From BOG-908 sp963850605 (lineage in GTDB: Bacteria; Pseudomonadota; Alphaproteobacteria; Acetobacterales; Acetobacteraceae): DNA of 64,000 nt. Below, piece by piece: positions 9,638 to 18,880 of this stretch; position 1 is the stretch's first letter, and each line of letters opens with the position of its first letter. The notes beneath the pieces are model-generated. The model was not told the DNA's origin. It did no database searches and worked only from the letters and a program-made list of their open reading frames with translations. The translations under genes and the position numbers were made by a program. Where the stretch lies: assembly GCA_963850605.1 (NCBI GenBank), contig CAWKLX010000001.1, positions 62,001-126,000 of the forward strand, in the 5' to 3' direction.

Positions 9638-10534
9638 ATGGATATGAACGAACCCTCACTGCCGCCCCACGCCGCCCTCAAGGGCGAGGCTCGCGCCTGG
9701 TTCGAAAGCCTGCGGGACCGCATCTGTGCCGCCTTCGAGGCGATCGAGGACGAGCAGACGCAGGGGCCGCTGTCGGACCGCCCGGCGGGACGTTTCGAGC
9801 GCCGGCCCTGGCAGCGCCCCACCGTCGATGGGGAGGGCGGCGGCGGCGTGATCAGCCTGATGCACGGGCGCGTCTTCGAGAAGGTGGGGGTGAACGTCTC
9901 CACCGTGTCCGGCGAGTTCAGCCCGGAGTTTCGCGGCCAGATCACGGGTGCGGCCGAGGATCCGCGCTTTTACGCCACGGGTATCAGCCTGGTGGCGCAC
10001 ATGCACAGCCCGCTGACGCCAGCGGTCCATATGAATACGCGCATGCTGGTCACCACGCGCGGCTGGTTCGGCGGCGGCGGCGACCTGACGCCGATGTTCC
10101 TGGATAGTGCCGAGACGGCGGAGGACTCCGCCTTGTTTCACGCGGCGTTTCAGCGCGCCTGCGATGCCCATGGCGCCGACTATTACGAAAAGTTCAAGGC
10201 GTGGTGCGACCGCTATTTCTACCTGCCGCACCGGGGCGAGCCGCGCGGCGTCGGCGGCATCTTCTACGATCACCTCGATACCGGCGACGTCCAGGCGGAT
10301 TTCGCGTTTACCCGCGACGTGGGCGAAGCCTTTCTGGCTGCCTACCCCGCCATCGTGCGCCGCCGCATGGGGGCTGTTTGGACCCAGGCGCAACGCGACC
10401 ATCAGCTTGTCCGCCGGGGCCGCTACGTGGAGTTCAACCTGCTGCACGACCGGGGAACGACCTTCGGGCTGAAGACGGGTGGCAATGTCGAGGCGATACT
10501 GATGAGCCTGCCACCTGAGGTGCGCTGGCCATGA
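9638..10534 (+). CDS. hemF: Aerobic coproporphyrinogen III oxidase
   Basis: Oxygen-dependent decarboxylation of coproporphyrinogen III to protoporphyrinogen IX, an essential step of heme synthesis. Family motifs are VHMNTRML, WFGGGGDLTP, the HxxxYxxFKxWCDxYFYLPHR block, GGIFYDHL, and RGRYVEFNLLHDRGTTFGLKTGGN near the C-terminus. About 298 residues, complete. ATG 9638 and ATG 9644 are both possible starts. It is divergent from petB, so heme supply and a heme-containing complex share a 129-base promoter region. Confidence 0.95.
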   Translation: MDMNEPSLPPHAALKGEARAWFESLRDRICAAFEAIEDEQTQGPLSDRPAGRFERRPWQRPTVDGEGGGGVISLMHGRVFEKVGVNVSTVSGEFSPEFRGQITGAAEDPRFYATGISLVAHMHSPLTPAVHMNTRMLVTTRGWFGGGGDLTPMFLDSAETAEDSALFHAAFQRACDAHGADYYEKFKAWCDRYFYLPHRGEPRGVGGIFYDHLDTGDVQADFAFTRDVGEAFLAAYPAIVRRRMGAVWTQAQRDHQLVRRGRYVEFNLLHDRGTTFGLKTGGNVEAILMSLPPEVRWP

Positions 10535-10571
10535 TCCGGCGGCTTTCCCGATAGCAGCCAATCGAGTAAGC

Positions 10572-10577
10572 TATAAT
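10572..10577 (+). promoter_or_regulatory. Perfect TATAAT directly before a start codon
   Basis: TATAAT lies one base before ATG 10579. If it is a real -10 box, transcription would begin at or just after the ATG, giving a leaderless mRNA. I see no convincing -35 element at 16-18 bases upstream and no Shine-Dalgarno sequence. It may be chance, but a perfect -10 hexamer is uncommon in DNA this rich in GC. Confidence 0.25.
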
Positions 10578-10578
10578 T

Positions 10579-11431
10579 ATGGACAGCACGCTTCATGGGA
10601 CGCTCATCGATATTGCCCGGCTGGGGGTGTGGTTGGCATTGCTCAGCCTGATTTTCATCCCGCTCGAGCGGCTTTTTGCGCTCCGCCCGGCCAAGGTGTT
10701 TCGGACCGGGGTCGCCACCGACCTCGCCTACTATTTTCTTAACAGCCTAATACCGAACCTGCTGCTGGTGGCGCCGCTGGCGGTGCTGGCCTGGGGACTT
10801 CACCGGCTGATGCCGGTCGGCTACCTGGCGGCGGTGGCAGCGTTGCCCGGCTGGTTGCATCTCTCCCTGACCCTGATCGTGGGCGAGATCGGGTTCTACT
10901 GGGGTCATCGCTGGAGTTCATGAAATCCCGTTCCTGTGGGGTTTTCATGCCGTGCATCATAGCCCAGACCATGTGGACTGGTTGGTCAACACCCGTGCCC
11001 ACCCGATCGACATGGTTTTCACCCGGTTGTGCGGCCTCGTCCCGATTTACGTGCTTGGGCTGACCCGGGTTGCGCCTGGTCACGCCGACTTGGGACCGGT
11101 GCTGCTGGTGTTGCTGGGCACCGTGTGGGGGTTCTTCATTCATGCCAATCTGCGTTGGCGGCTTGGGCCATTGGAGTGGCTGGTGGCCACGCCTGCGTTC
11201 CATCACTGGCACCATACGAACGACACCAACCGCGACCACAACTATGCGACGCTGCTGCCGGTCATCGACCGGCTGTTCGGAACGTTGCACTTGCCTGTGA
11301 AGCACTGGCCGCCGGTTTACGGCATCGATGCAGCTATCCCGACGGGATTGGCCGGGCAGCTCCTCAACCCGTTTGGCCGGGTGGACGCTGCACGGGCGCA
11401 ACAGCCGAAAGACTTGGTTGCGGCCGACTAG
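10579..11431 (+). CDS. Sterol desaturase / fatty-acid hydroxylase family protein (frameshifted)
   Basis: A membrane di-iron enzyme of the fatty-acid hydroxylase superfamily. The frame breaks near 10916-10919 (GAGTTCATG). Removing one T restores the expected join FYWGHRWS-HEIPFLWGFHAVHHS. Histidine clusters typical of the family are visible: HRWSHE, FHAVHHS, and FHHWHHTND near residue 210. Several hydrophobic helices precede them. Total length after repair is about 283 residues. The substrate cannot be told from sequence; sterol, carotenoid, fatty acid or hopanoid are all possible. A single extra base in an otherwise well-preserved gene suggests sequence error, though a real mutation is not excluded. 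Confidence 0.75.
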
Positions 11432-11480
11432 GCGATTGCGCTCGGTCCAATACAAACCCGTCTTGAAGCTGACTTACGTT

Positions 11481-11494
11481 AACAAGCGCTTGTT
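11481..11494. promoter_or_regulatory. 14-base perfect palindrome
   Basis: AACAAGCGCTTGTT is a perfect palindrome in an AT-rich stretch after the hydroxylase gene. The form resembles operators of TetR-type repressors, but it lies between the 3' ends of two convergent genes, where an operator has no obvious job. No regulator gene is nearby. Confidence 0.25.
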
Positions 11495-11540
11495 TGTAAA
11501 AAAGAAGCAATGACTTTGCCGTGCTGTCGCGGATAACTGA

Positions 11541-11580
11541 GTAAAAGTTTTTTGGTCCTTTTTTTCAAAAAAGGACTGCT
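11541..11580. terminator. T-rich hairpin, copy 1 of an intergenic repeat family
   Basis: The stem GTCCTTTTTT pairs with AAAAAAGGAC (11555-11576), with a loop of only two bases. It sits between the convergent hydroxylase and PEP-CTERM genes and has T-runs on one strand and A-runs on the other, so it could terminate both transcripts. Similar sequences occur at 14315-14352 and, inverted, at 35990-36035. Confidence 0.6.
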
Positions 11581-11684
11581 TGCTTTAGTGCATAAAATCT
11601 CTCGGGCAAGCCGGTGTAAGTCGCTTCACGGCTAAAAAGGCGCGGCCCAAACACGGACCGCGCCCTAGAACATTCACGCCATTG

Positions 11685-12410
11685 TCAGGCCATGCGGGCG
11701 GAGTTCCGTCGGCGCAGCAGAAACAAGCTGGCGACGCCCAATCCGAATAGGCCGAAGGACATCGGCTCGGGGATGTCCACCAGCGACACGCCGTCCAGGG
11801 TCGCGATCGGGGGCAGACCGCTCGGGGTGCCGATCGAGAGGAATGAGAGAACCTCGCTGGCACCCGTCGCTGTGAAGTTGAACGTCGTGGTGAACCAACC
11901 GGTGAAGCTCTGCGACGGGTTGCTGACGACGTTCGTCAGGAAGGACTGGCTGCCCAGGGACGCCATCAATTGTTCCGTCGTGGCGCCGGAGCGGCTCTGC
12001 ACCTGGCCCGCACCCCACGAGAACGAAAGCTGGTAATGATCGCCAGCGGTCAGGCCATTGACCGTTTGGCTGATCCCGCCCTTGATGGCTGGATCGCCAT
12101 CCAGTGCAACGAATGCGCCGCCCGTCGGGCTGTTACCTAGCGGACCATACAGGTCCTCGGCGTTGCCGCCATACTGCGTCACGGCAGACTGCGTCGTTGC
12201 CGATGCGGCGCTGCTGAACCACAGGTTGTAGCCACCATTGCCCGTCCAATCAGTCACGCCTTGGCCACCAAACCCGGTGCCGAATTGGTTGTTTTGACCG
12301 TAGCTCGACGCGAAATCGCCGTTGTGGACAAGGTTGATCGGGTTGGCGTTTGCCGCCGTGCCCAGCAGGGCGAACCCGAGCGCAGAAGCCAGGGCCAGTT
12401 TGAATGTCAC
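11685..12410 (-). CDS. PEP-CTERM sorting-domain protein
   Basis: A small exported protein of 241 residues. It has a signal peptide (ALGFALLGTAANA), a beta-sandwich-like middle rich in Gly, Ser and Thr beginning INLVHNGDF, and a C-terminal sorting tail: PEPMSFGLFGLGVASLFLL followed by RRR. This layout of motif, hydrophobic helix and arginines is that of PEP-CTERM proteins processed by an exosortase and sent to the cell surface or extracellular matrix. The start is GTG 12410, backed by GGAGAG seven bases upstream. A promoter candidate lies about 100 bases upstream. No exosortase is in the window. The specific role is unknown. Confidence 0.85.
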   Translation of the reverse strand: MTFKLALASALGFALLGTAANANPINLVHNGDFASSYGQNNQFGTGFGGQGVTDWTGNGGYNLWFSSAASATTQSAVTQYGGNAEDLYGPLGNSPTGGAFVALDGDPAIKGGISQTVNGLTAGDHYQLSFSWGAGQVQSRSGATTEQLMASLGSQSFLTNVVSNPSQSFTGWFTTTFNFTATGASEVLSFLSIGTPSGLPPIATLDGVSLVDIPEPMSFGLFGLGVASLFLLRRRNSARMA

Positions 12411-12507
12411 AATTACTCTCCATTGGTACGAAAACGTTATAAGTGTAGCTTTGCGCTTCGTGAGAACATGCGCGTTCTAGCTGAGCACGGTTAAAAAGTA
12501 ACGTCTT

Positions 12508-12535
12508 TTTATATAGTAAAAGAAGGTTCCTGCAA
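12508..12535 (-). promoter_or_regulatory. Candidate sigma-70 promoter for the PEP-CTERM gene
   Basis: Read on the minus strand, TTGCAG (12535-12530) and TATAAA (12513-12508) are separated by 16 bases in an AT-rich patch. This predicts a 5' leader of roughly 90 bases before GTG 12410. Confidence 0.4.
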
Positions 12536-12946
12536 GACGTGCGACCGCGCCGCCTATCTCTTGTTTCGAGAGTTACTTAGCGTGTTTTGCAACCGGCGCG
12601 TGCGTTACTGGACCCGTCTCCACTTTCCTGCCTCTTTCGAGTGGAGCAGCGGCAGCCACCCCTCCCGATCAGCGGACGTGCTTGACCAAATCCTGCCATG
12701 ACGATCGGGCGCGTCTAGAAATCTGGTCGTGCCCACCTCCCGCATAGACCAGAGCACGATCCGTTCGCATTGGCTCACGCATTAAGCTCTGGCTCATTGG
12801 TTCGGCGAGCGTCTTTATCCGACCGGCCGATCCCGTTCGATCGGATGATGCTCTGGCACCGCCGAGCTGGAGATATCCTCGGCGGTGGACGGTCATCGCG
12901 GGCGACAAAGCGCGGCAGAACGCACCAGCGATGCTATAGACCGGGC
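12536..12946. other. Intergenic region without a recognised gene
   Basis: About 410 bases between the promoter candidate of the PEP-CTERM gene and the CNNM-type gene. Short open frames exist on both strands, but none has a ribosome-binding site or a recognisable protein. It probably holds the promoter of the downstream plus-strand gene; I see no clear boxes. Confidence 0.5.
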
Positions 12947-14248
12947 ATGACAACAGCCTTGCTGATCGCGCTCATCGTCGTGCTTGCCCTGGTCAATGGG
13001 GCGTTCGCGATGGGGGAGATGGCGTTGGTATCCGCCCGCCGGGCTCGGCTGTCGGTGCTGGAGGGCAAGCACGTGCGGGGGGCTGCTACCGCGCGCGCGC
13101 TGGCCGAGGACCCGCAGCTGTTCCTGCCGACGGTGCAGGTGGGGGTCACCCTGGTCGGCATCCTGTCCGGCACGTTCGGGGGCGCCCGCATCGCCGGCGC
13201 ATTGGCGCCCGGCATCGCCCGCATCCCGTTCATCGGCCAGGCGGCGACCGGTGTGGCACTGACGTTGGTGGTGTTCGGCATCACCTTCGTGACCTTGGTG
13301 CTCGGCGAATTAGTCCCCAAGCAGCTGGCGCTGCGCTCGCCCGAAGCGATCGCGGCCCGATTGGCTCCCTCGGTCGCACTCCTGGCCCGGATTACGGCAC
13401 CGGTCGTCTGGCTGTTGGGCCGGTCATCCGACCTGGTGTTGCGCCTGATCGGCCATGGCGAGCACACACGCGAGGACGTCACCGAAGACGAATTGCGGGC
13501 GCTGCTGGCCGAGGGCACGCAGGCCGGCGTGCTGGAGACAGGCGAGCGCGACATGATCGAGCGCGTGCTGCGCCTGGCCGACAAGCCTGTGCGCGCCATC
13601 ATGACGCCCCGGACCGAGTTGGTGTGGATCGACCGTACCGATCCCAGGCGGGAGATCGTCGACACGTTAAAGGCGGCGCCGCACAGCCGGTTCGTGGTGT
13701 GCGACGGCTCGGTCGACAACGTAGTGGGCGTGGTGCAGGCCAAGGACATCATGGACCGCATCCTGGACGGCAAGGATTTTTCAATCGCCGCCGCTCTGCG
13801 ACAGCCGATGGTGATCCCCGACACGGTCAGTGCGCTGGGGGCGCTTGAGCGGCTGAAGGCGGATGCGCTGGGGCTGGCGCTGGTAATGGACGAGTACGGC
13901 AGTTTTGAAGGTGTGGTGACAGCCGCCGACGTGCTGGAAGCCATCATAGGAGACACGGCCGAGCCGGGTTATGGGACGCCGGCGCAGGCAGCCGACCAGG
14001 TGGGCGGGGAGATGTCGCTGGACGGCATGACGCCGGTCGATGAGCTGAAGGCCAGGCTCGCCCTGCCCGATCTGCCGGCCGAGGGCAGCTATCACACGCT
14101 GGCGGGGCTGGTGCTGGCGCTGCTACGGCGGGTGCCGCAGCCCGGTGACCGGATCGTATTCGGGGGGTGGCTGTTCGAGGTGCTGGAGATGGAAGGCCGG
14201 CGCGTGATCAAGGTGCGGGCGAGCCGGGAGAAGTTAGCCGAAGCGTGA
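12947..14248 (+). CDS. CNNM/HlyC-CorC family membrane protein
   Basis: An inner-membrane protein of 433 residues with the three-part layout of the CNNM (DUF21) family. The transmembrane domain (about 1-190) contains NGAFAMGEMALVSAR and FGITFVTLVLGELVPKQLALR. A CBS-domain pair follows (about 205-325; VRAIMTPRTELVWID, VVGVVQAKDIMDRIL), then a C-terminal CorC_HlyC domain (about 345-430; VMDEYGSFEGVVTAADVLEAI, DRIVFGGWLFEVLEMEGRRV). Such proteins are linked to magnesium or cobalt efflux and are often annotated as hemolysins, with little evidence for haemolysis. ATG 12947 begins directly with the first membrane helix. The gene is intact and ends before a T-rich hairpin. Confidence 0.88.
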   Translation: MTTALLIALIVVLALVNGAFAMGEMALVSARRARLSVLEGKHVRGAATARALAEDPQLFLPTVQVGVTLVGILSGTFGGARIAGALAPGIARIPFIGQAATGVALTLVVFGITFVTLVLGELVPKQLALRSPEAIAARLAPSVALLARITAPVVWLLGRSSDLVLRLIGHGEHTREDVTEDELRALLAEGTQAGVLETGERDMIERVLRLADKPVRAIMTPRTELVWIDRTDPRREIVDTLKAAPHSRFVVCDGSVDNVVGVVQAKDIMDRILDGKDFSIAAALRQPMVIPDTVSALGALERLKADALGLALVMDEYGSFEGVVTAADVLEAIIGDTAEPGYGTPAQAADQVGGEMSLDGMTPVDELKARLALPDLPAEGSYHTLAGLVLALLRRVPQPGDRIVFGGWLFEVLEMEGRRVIKVRASREKLAEA

Positions 14249-14314
14249 CGACAAGCGGGCCCTTGGTAAGGGGATCAAAAACTCTCTTTCCCAGGTAATC
14301 CGCGACAGCCGGAC

Positions 14315-14352
14315 AAGAGCTTTTTGCTTCCTTTTCTGCAAAAAAGAAGGCT
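14315..14352. terminator. T-rich hairpin, copy 2 of the intergenic repeat family
   Basis: CTTCCTTTT (14327-14335) pairs imperfectly, with one bulge, with AAAAGAAG (14342-14349) around CTGCAA. As with copy 1 it lies between two convergent genes. It aligns with copy 1 across about 40 bases, including the preceding AAGAGCTTTTT. Confidence 0.55.
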
Positions 14353-14353
14353 T

Positions 14354-15043
14354 TCACGCCTCCTTGATGACGACCCGCAACGATGCCAGACCGTCGATCG
14401 TCACCTCGATGACATCGCCAGGCTTGACCGGCCCCACGCCGGCCGGCGTGCCGGTGTAGATCAGGTCGCCAGGCAGCAACCGTTCGAACCGGCTGACATA
14501 GGAGATGATCTCGGAGCAATTCCAAATCATGTCCGAGACCTGGCCATCTTGCTTGATCTCGCCGTTCAGCGTGAGACGGATGGCCGCGTTCGAGACATGA
14601 CCGCCGGCCGCGACCGTTCGGATGGGGGCCAGGGGCGCCGAATGGGCAAAGTTCTTGGCCGCATCCCATGGGCGCCCTTTGTCACGCGCGGCGAGTTGCA
14701 GGTCGCGGCGGGTCATGTCCAGGCCGGCCGCATAGCCGAAAACCAGACCCAGCGCGTCCGCCTCGGCGACCGCAGCGCCCGCCTGGCCTATCGCGATCAC
14801 CAGCTCGCCCTCGAACTGGAAGTCCGCCGTTTGCTGCGGATACGGGACGCTACCGCCGCCTGGCACCAATGCCTGGGCCCATTTGGTAAAGTAGAACGGC
14901 GCCTCCCGCCCATCCATGCCCATTTCGCGGGCGTGGGCGGCGTAGTTGCGGCCGATGCAGAAGATGCGGCCGACGGGGAAACCTTCATCGGTGCCCTGGA
15001 TGGGGGCCATCGGGCGGTCGGGCGGGGCGAAGCAAGGCGTCAT
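14354..15043 (-). CDS. Fumarylacetoacetate hydrolase family protein
   Basis: A metal-dependent hydrolase of the FAH fold, 229 residues. Motifs in order: FCIGRNYAAHAREMG near residue 30, DFQFEGELVIAIG with the metal-binding glutamates (about 75-85), GLDMTRRDLQ, and the C-terminal YTGTPAGVGPVKPGD. The size matches fumarylpyruvate or acylpyruvate hydrolases acting on aromatic ring-cleavage products, but the substrate cannot be set from sequence and no ring-cleavage genes are adjacent. ATG 15043 is chosen because the conserved protein begins about 20 residues later; the frame extends further upstream without homology. Confidence 0.88.
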   Translation of the reverse strand: MTPCFAPPDRPMAPIQGTDEGFPVGRIFCIGRNYAAHAREMGMDGREAPFYFTKWAQALVPGGGSVPYPQQTADFQFEGELVIAIGQAGAAVAEADALGLVFGYAAGLDMTRRDLQLAARDKGRPWDAAKNFAHSAPLAPIRTVAAGGHVSNAAIRLTLNGEIKQDGQVSDMIWNCSEIISYVSRFERLLPGDLIYTGTPAGVGPVKPGDVIEVTIDGLASLRVVIKEA

Positions 15044-15125
15044 GCGGGACTGTCTCCTGGGTGCGACCGGCAGGTGTTGGCGGAGGTGTTTCTGCCCGAA
15101 ACCACGCGGCTTGGGCCGACGGGTT

Positions 15126-17106
15126 TCAAGCGGCCCCGGGGAGCTCTGAGGCCTGTATATGGCACCGTATCGGGTGCATATCGGCCGGATCGAATGGCGG
15201 CGCCACCGTCTCGCACACCTCGCCCAATTTCCGTGGACAGTTTTTTTGAAAGATGCACCCCGCCGACAGGTCGCCCGGTCTCGGGATGTCCCCACGCAGA
15301 CGCGCCCGCGGCGAGGCTGTGGCGGCTGAGACCAAGGCGGCTGTGTAGGGATGGTGAGGGCCGACAATGACGTCTTCCGCCGGACCAATCTCGACCAACT
15401 GGCCAAGATACATCACCGCAATCCGGTCGGCGAGGTAACGCACCACCGCAAGATCGTGAGAGATGAGAAGGTAGGCCACGCCATCGCGGGTCTGCAGGCC
15501 GGCAAGCAGGTTGAGGATGGCCGCCTGGACCGAGACGTCCAGCGCCGAGGTGGGTTCGTCGCAGATAATCACGCGGGGCCGTCCAGCGAAGGCGCGAGCG
15601 ATGGCCACGCGCTGCTTGAGGCCGCCGGACAAAGCGCGTGGCCGCATGGCGAGGTGGTTCTGGCCGAGGCGCACGCCCCGCAGCAGATTGTCCAAAGCGG
15701 TGCTGAGAGCGCGGCCGGACAGCCCGGCCAGCCGCGACAGCGGACGGGTGAGAATGTGCCGAACGCGATGGGCACGATTGAGCGCAGAGTCCGGGTTTTG
15801 GAACACAATCTGGATGGCGGCGCGTTCGGCGCGGCTGCGGCCGCGCAGAATGGGTGCAACGGCGCGGCCGTCGAGCAGCACGTCCCCACCCGGATCGGGG
15901 GCGGTCAGGCCGAGCAGAAGGCGCCCAAGCGTGGTCTTGCCACTGCCGGATTCACCGACGAGGCCGATTGTCTCGCCCGCGGCCAGGCTGAGGTTCACGT
16001 CGATGACGGCGCGCACCGGGCCGCCCGCGCCGGCATAGGTTTTGGAAAGATGCCTGGCCTGCAGGACGGTTTCTTTGGCCGCCATCGTCGCAGCACCCTC
16101 GAAACCAGCCGTTTCCGGGATGGACGCCGCGGCTGGAAATGGCGGTGCGAAATGGCATCGTGCCATGTGCGAGCCCACCCCCGACGACACCCAGGTCTCG
16201 GGTGGCGGAGTGGTCAGGCAGACGGCTTCCGAACGGTCACAGCGCGGCGCGAAGACACAGCCGGCAAAACCTGCACCGGGGATGGGCAGCTGTCCCTCGA
16301 TGGTTTGCAACGGACCGTCCTGGCGACGGCGCCCCTGGGCCGGCAGGCAGGCGATCAGGCGCGCGGTGTAGGGGTGGCGTGGCGCACGCAGCACGTCCGC
16401 GGCCGGCCCCTGCTCTACCAGCGTGCCTGCATAGAGTACGCCGATGCGGTCGGACATGCGCGCCACCATCGGCAGATTATGGCTGATCAGCAGCACGGCA
16501 GTGCCGTGCTCGCGCCGCAATGCATCCACCAGATCGAGGATTTCGGCTTCTACCGTTGCATCCAGCCCGGTGGTCGGCTCGTCAAGCACAAGCAGCGGCG
16601 GGTCCTTTGCGAGCGCCATCGCGATCACGACGCGTTGCTGCGTGCCGCCCGAGAGCTGGTGCGGATAGGCCGACATGATGCGCGCTGGATGCGGAACCTG
16701 CACCTTGGCCAACATGGCTTCCGCTCGTCCGCCCGTGTCGCGCTCCCCCAGGATCGCAAAGGACTCTTTCAATTGCGCGCCGATGGTCAGCGTGGGGTTG
16801 AGCGCGCGGCTGGGGTCCTGATAGACCATCGACACTCGCCTGGCCCAGAGCTGGCGCAAGCCACGGCGCGAGAGCGCGCGCACGTCCTGGCCAGCAATGC
16901 TGATATCACCGCAGGTAATGCGGCCCGCGGGCGGCAGGGCACGCAGGGCGGCGAAGGCGGCGGTGGATTTGCCGCAGCCCGAACTCGCCCACCAATCCGA
17001 AACACGTTCCTGGCTCGACGGTGAAGGATACGCCGCGCAGGATCGCGACGTTGTTGTATGAGACGGACAGGTTCGACACGCTGAGCGCGGGCGCGCGGCC
17101 CGTCAT
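15126..17106 (-). CDS. Fused double ATPase of a peptide-type ABC importer (one frameshift)
   Basis: A single polypeptide of about 660 residues with two ABC domains, equivalent to DppD plus DppF. The first domain has a signature LSGGTQQRVVIAMALA and Walker B LLVLDEPTTGLD. The second has Walker A GLVGESGSGKTTLG, signature LSGGLKQRVAIARA and Walker B VIICDEPTSALD. Each half ends with the oligopeptide-transporter C-terminal Cys cluster (CVFAPRCDRSEAVC; CIFQKNCPRKLGEVC). The first Walker A is split by one extra base at about 16982; removing it gives GESGCGKST. ATG 17106 overlaps the upstream permease by four bases. It would power import of a dipeptide, opine-like or related solute. Confidence 0.88.
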
Positions 17107-17918
17107 TGCAGCGCGTCCTGCAGGCCTTCCGCAATCAGGTTGACGCCCACGACCAGCGAGGCGGTGGCGAGTGCGGCGAAAGCCACGGTCCAGCCATAGC
17201 CGCCGACAATCAGGCCGTAATTCTCGGCGATCGTCAGTCCCCAATCTGGCGATGGCGGCTGTATGCCGAAGCCCAGGAAACTGAGTGAAGCGACGGTGAA
17301 AATCGCGTAGCCAAGCCGCACGGTTACCTCGACCACGATCGGCGGCAGTATGTTGGGCAGTATCTCACCGAACATGATGCGCAGCGCACCTTCGTTGCGC
17401 AATTGCGCGGCTGGCACGTAGTCCAGCTTGCATTCGGCGATGACCGCGCTGCGCACCGTCCGCGCGATGATGGGCGTAAAGACAAGTGCGATCACCAGCG
17501 TGACGTTCAGCGAAGAAGGGCCGAGGGCCACGAGCACCAGCAATGCGACGACGATCAGCGGAAGTGCCAGGATCACCTCGATCAGACGGCTGAGCACCGT
17601 GTCCAGCCAGCCGCCCGCATAGCCGGTCACCAACCCGAGCGCGGTGCCGCACACTGCCGAGAGCAGCGTTGCCGCGGGTGCGACCGACAGGATGGAACGG
17701 GCGCCGGCGATCACGCGCGAGAACACGTCACGGCCGATCTGGTCGGTGCCGAACCAATGCGCGGCCGAGGGCGGGGCTAGCGGGTTCATCAGGTCGTCGG
17801 CGAAAGGATTTTGCGGCACGAGGTGTTCGCTGAACAGCGCGCAGGCGACCCAGAACAGCACGATGGCAGCGCCGCACGCAAAGCCGGGGCGAGCGAGCCG
17901 GCGGAAGAACACGCTCAT
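17103..17918 (-). CDS. Peptide-type ABC transporter permease (DppC-like)
   Basis: The second integral membrane subunit of the importer, 271 residues with about six helices. It begins with the short cytoplasmic segment typical of DppC (FFRRLARPGF) and has the periplasmic motif HWFGTDQIGRDVFSR. The cytoplasmic EAA loop, which contacts the ATPase, lies around LDYVPAAQLRNEGALRIMFGEILPN. Four-base overlaps at both ends (17103-17106 and 17915-17918) show a translationally coupled operon. Substrate unknown. Confidence 0.92.
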   Translation of the reverse strand: MSVFFRRLARPGFACGAAIVLFWVACALFSEHLVPQNPFADDLMNPLAPPSAAHWFGTDQIGRDVFSRVIAGARSILSVAPAATLLSAVCGTALGLVTGYAGGWLDTVLSRLIEVILALPLIVVALLVLVALGPSSLNVTLVIALVFTPIIARTVRSAVIAECKLDYVPAAQLRNEGALRIMFGEILPNILPPIVVEVTVRLGYAIFTVASLSFLGFGIQPPSPDWGLTIAENYGLIVGGYGWTVAFAALATASLVVGVNLIAEGLQDALQ

Positions 17919-18880
17919 TGTCCCGCGGCCCGGTTGCGCGGGTCGAGCACGGTGATCAGGATATCGGCCAGGATCGCCGAGCCGATATAGGCGGCACCGA
18001 CGGTGAGGATGCCCGCCTCCATCATCGGGTAGTCCTTACCGCGCGCGGCCGTCAGGATCAGGCTGCCGATCCCCTGGTAGCGGAACAAGGTTTCCACCAC
18101 CACCAGGCCGCCGAGCAGATAACTGGCCTGGGCAGCGATGACGGTGATGGTGGGAAGCAAGGCGTTTCGCAGCACATGAGTTCGCAGAACCTGGTAGCGT
18201 GACAGACCCTTCAGTATGGCCGTGCGCGTGTAGTCGGCCTCCAATGCTTCGATCATGCCGGCCCTGGCGATGCGCGAGATGTAGCCGAACAGGATCAGGA
18301 CCAGTGGCAGCGCTGGCAGGATCAGGTGACGCAACTGCCCGCCTATGCCGGTTCCCGGGCGTGTGTTGGCCGAGATCGGGAGCCAGCGCAGCCATACGCC
18401 GAACACAAGGATCAGCAGGATGCTGGACACGAACTCCGGGACGACCGTCAGTGACAACCCGCCCAAGGTGATCAGCCTGTCCTGCCATTTCCCGTGATTG
18501 AGCGCGGCGATGACGCCCGCGATGATCGAGAGGGGGATCACGATTGCGGAGGTAAGCGCCGCCAAGACAAGCGATTTCTTGAGCGCGCCCATGATAAAGG
18601 GCGCGACCGGGCTGCGGTATGCGTACGACACACCCATGTCGCCCTGCATCAGGCGCCCAACCCACCTCGCATACATCAGCAACGGTGGCGCATCCGTGCC
18701 GAGCTGATGGTTCAGGGCGGCCACCGCACGTGTATCGGCCAGCGGCCCCAGGATCGCCCGCGCGACATCACCCGGCAGAAGCTGACCGGCCGCAAATACG
18801 ACAGCGCTGAGCAGCAGGAGCGTCAGCGCACTCAGTGCAGCCCGCTTTGCCGCCGCCTGCAGGGTAGCACGATACGTCAC
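17915..18880 (-). CDS. Peptide-type ABC transporter permease (DppB-like)
   Basis: The first integral membrane subunit, 321 residues. The N-terminal helix precedes LLPGDVARAILGP, matching the DppB pattern PGDxxxxxxG. The EAA loop region is seen in ALEADYTRTAILKGLSRYQVLRTHVLRNALLPTIT, and the C-terminal GSLILTAARGKDYPMMEAGIL is also typical. It overlaps its neighbours by four bases on both sides. It forms the channel with the DppC-like subunit. Confidence 0.92.
   Translation of the reverse strand: MTYRATLQAAAKRAALSALTLLLLSAVVFAAGQLLPGDVARAILGPLADTRAVAALNHQLGTDAPPLLMYARWVGRLMQGDMGVSYAYRSPVAPFIMGALKKSLVLAALTSAIVIPLSIIAGVIAALNHGKWQDRLITLGGLSLTVVPEFVSSILLILVFGVWLRWLPISANTRPGTGIGGQLRHLILPALPLVLILFGYISRIARAGMIEALEADYTRTAILKGLSRYQVLRTHVLRNALLPTITVIAAQASYLLGGLVVVETLFRYQGIGSLILTAARGKDYPMMEAGILTVGAAYIGSAILADILITVLDPRNRAAGQ

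Noticed and set aside
12669..12953. Short minus-strand frame upstream of the CNNM gene
   Set aside because: No ribosome-binding site or recognisable sequence, and it overlaps the likely promoter region.
15351..17024. Long open frame (557 codons) on the plus strand opposite the fused ATPase
   Set aside because: It lies entirely antisense to a clearly conserved ABC gene; such frames are common in GC-rich coding DNA and the translation has no recognisable domain.
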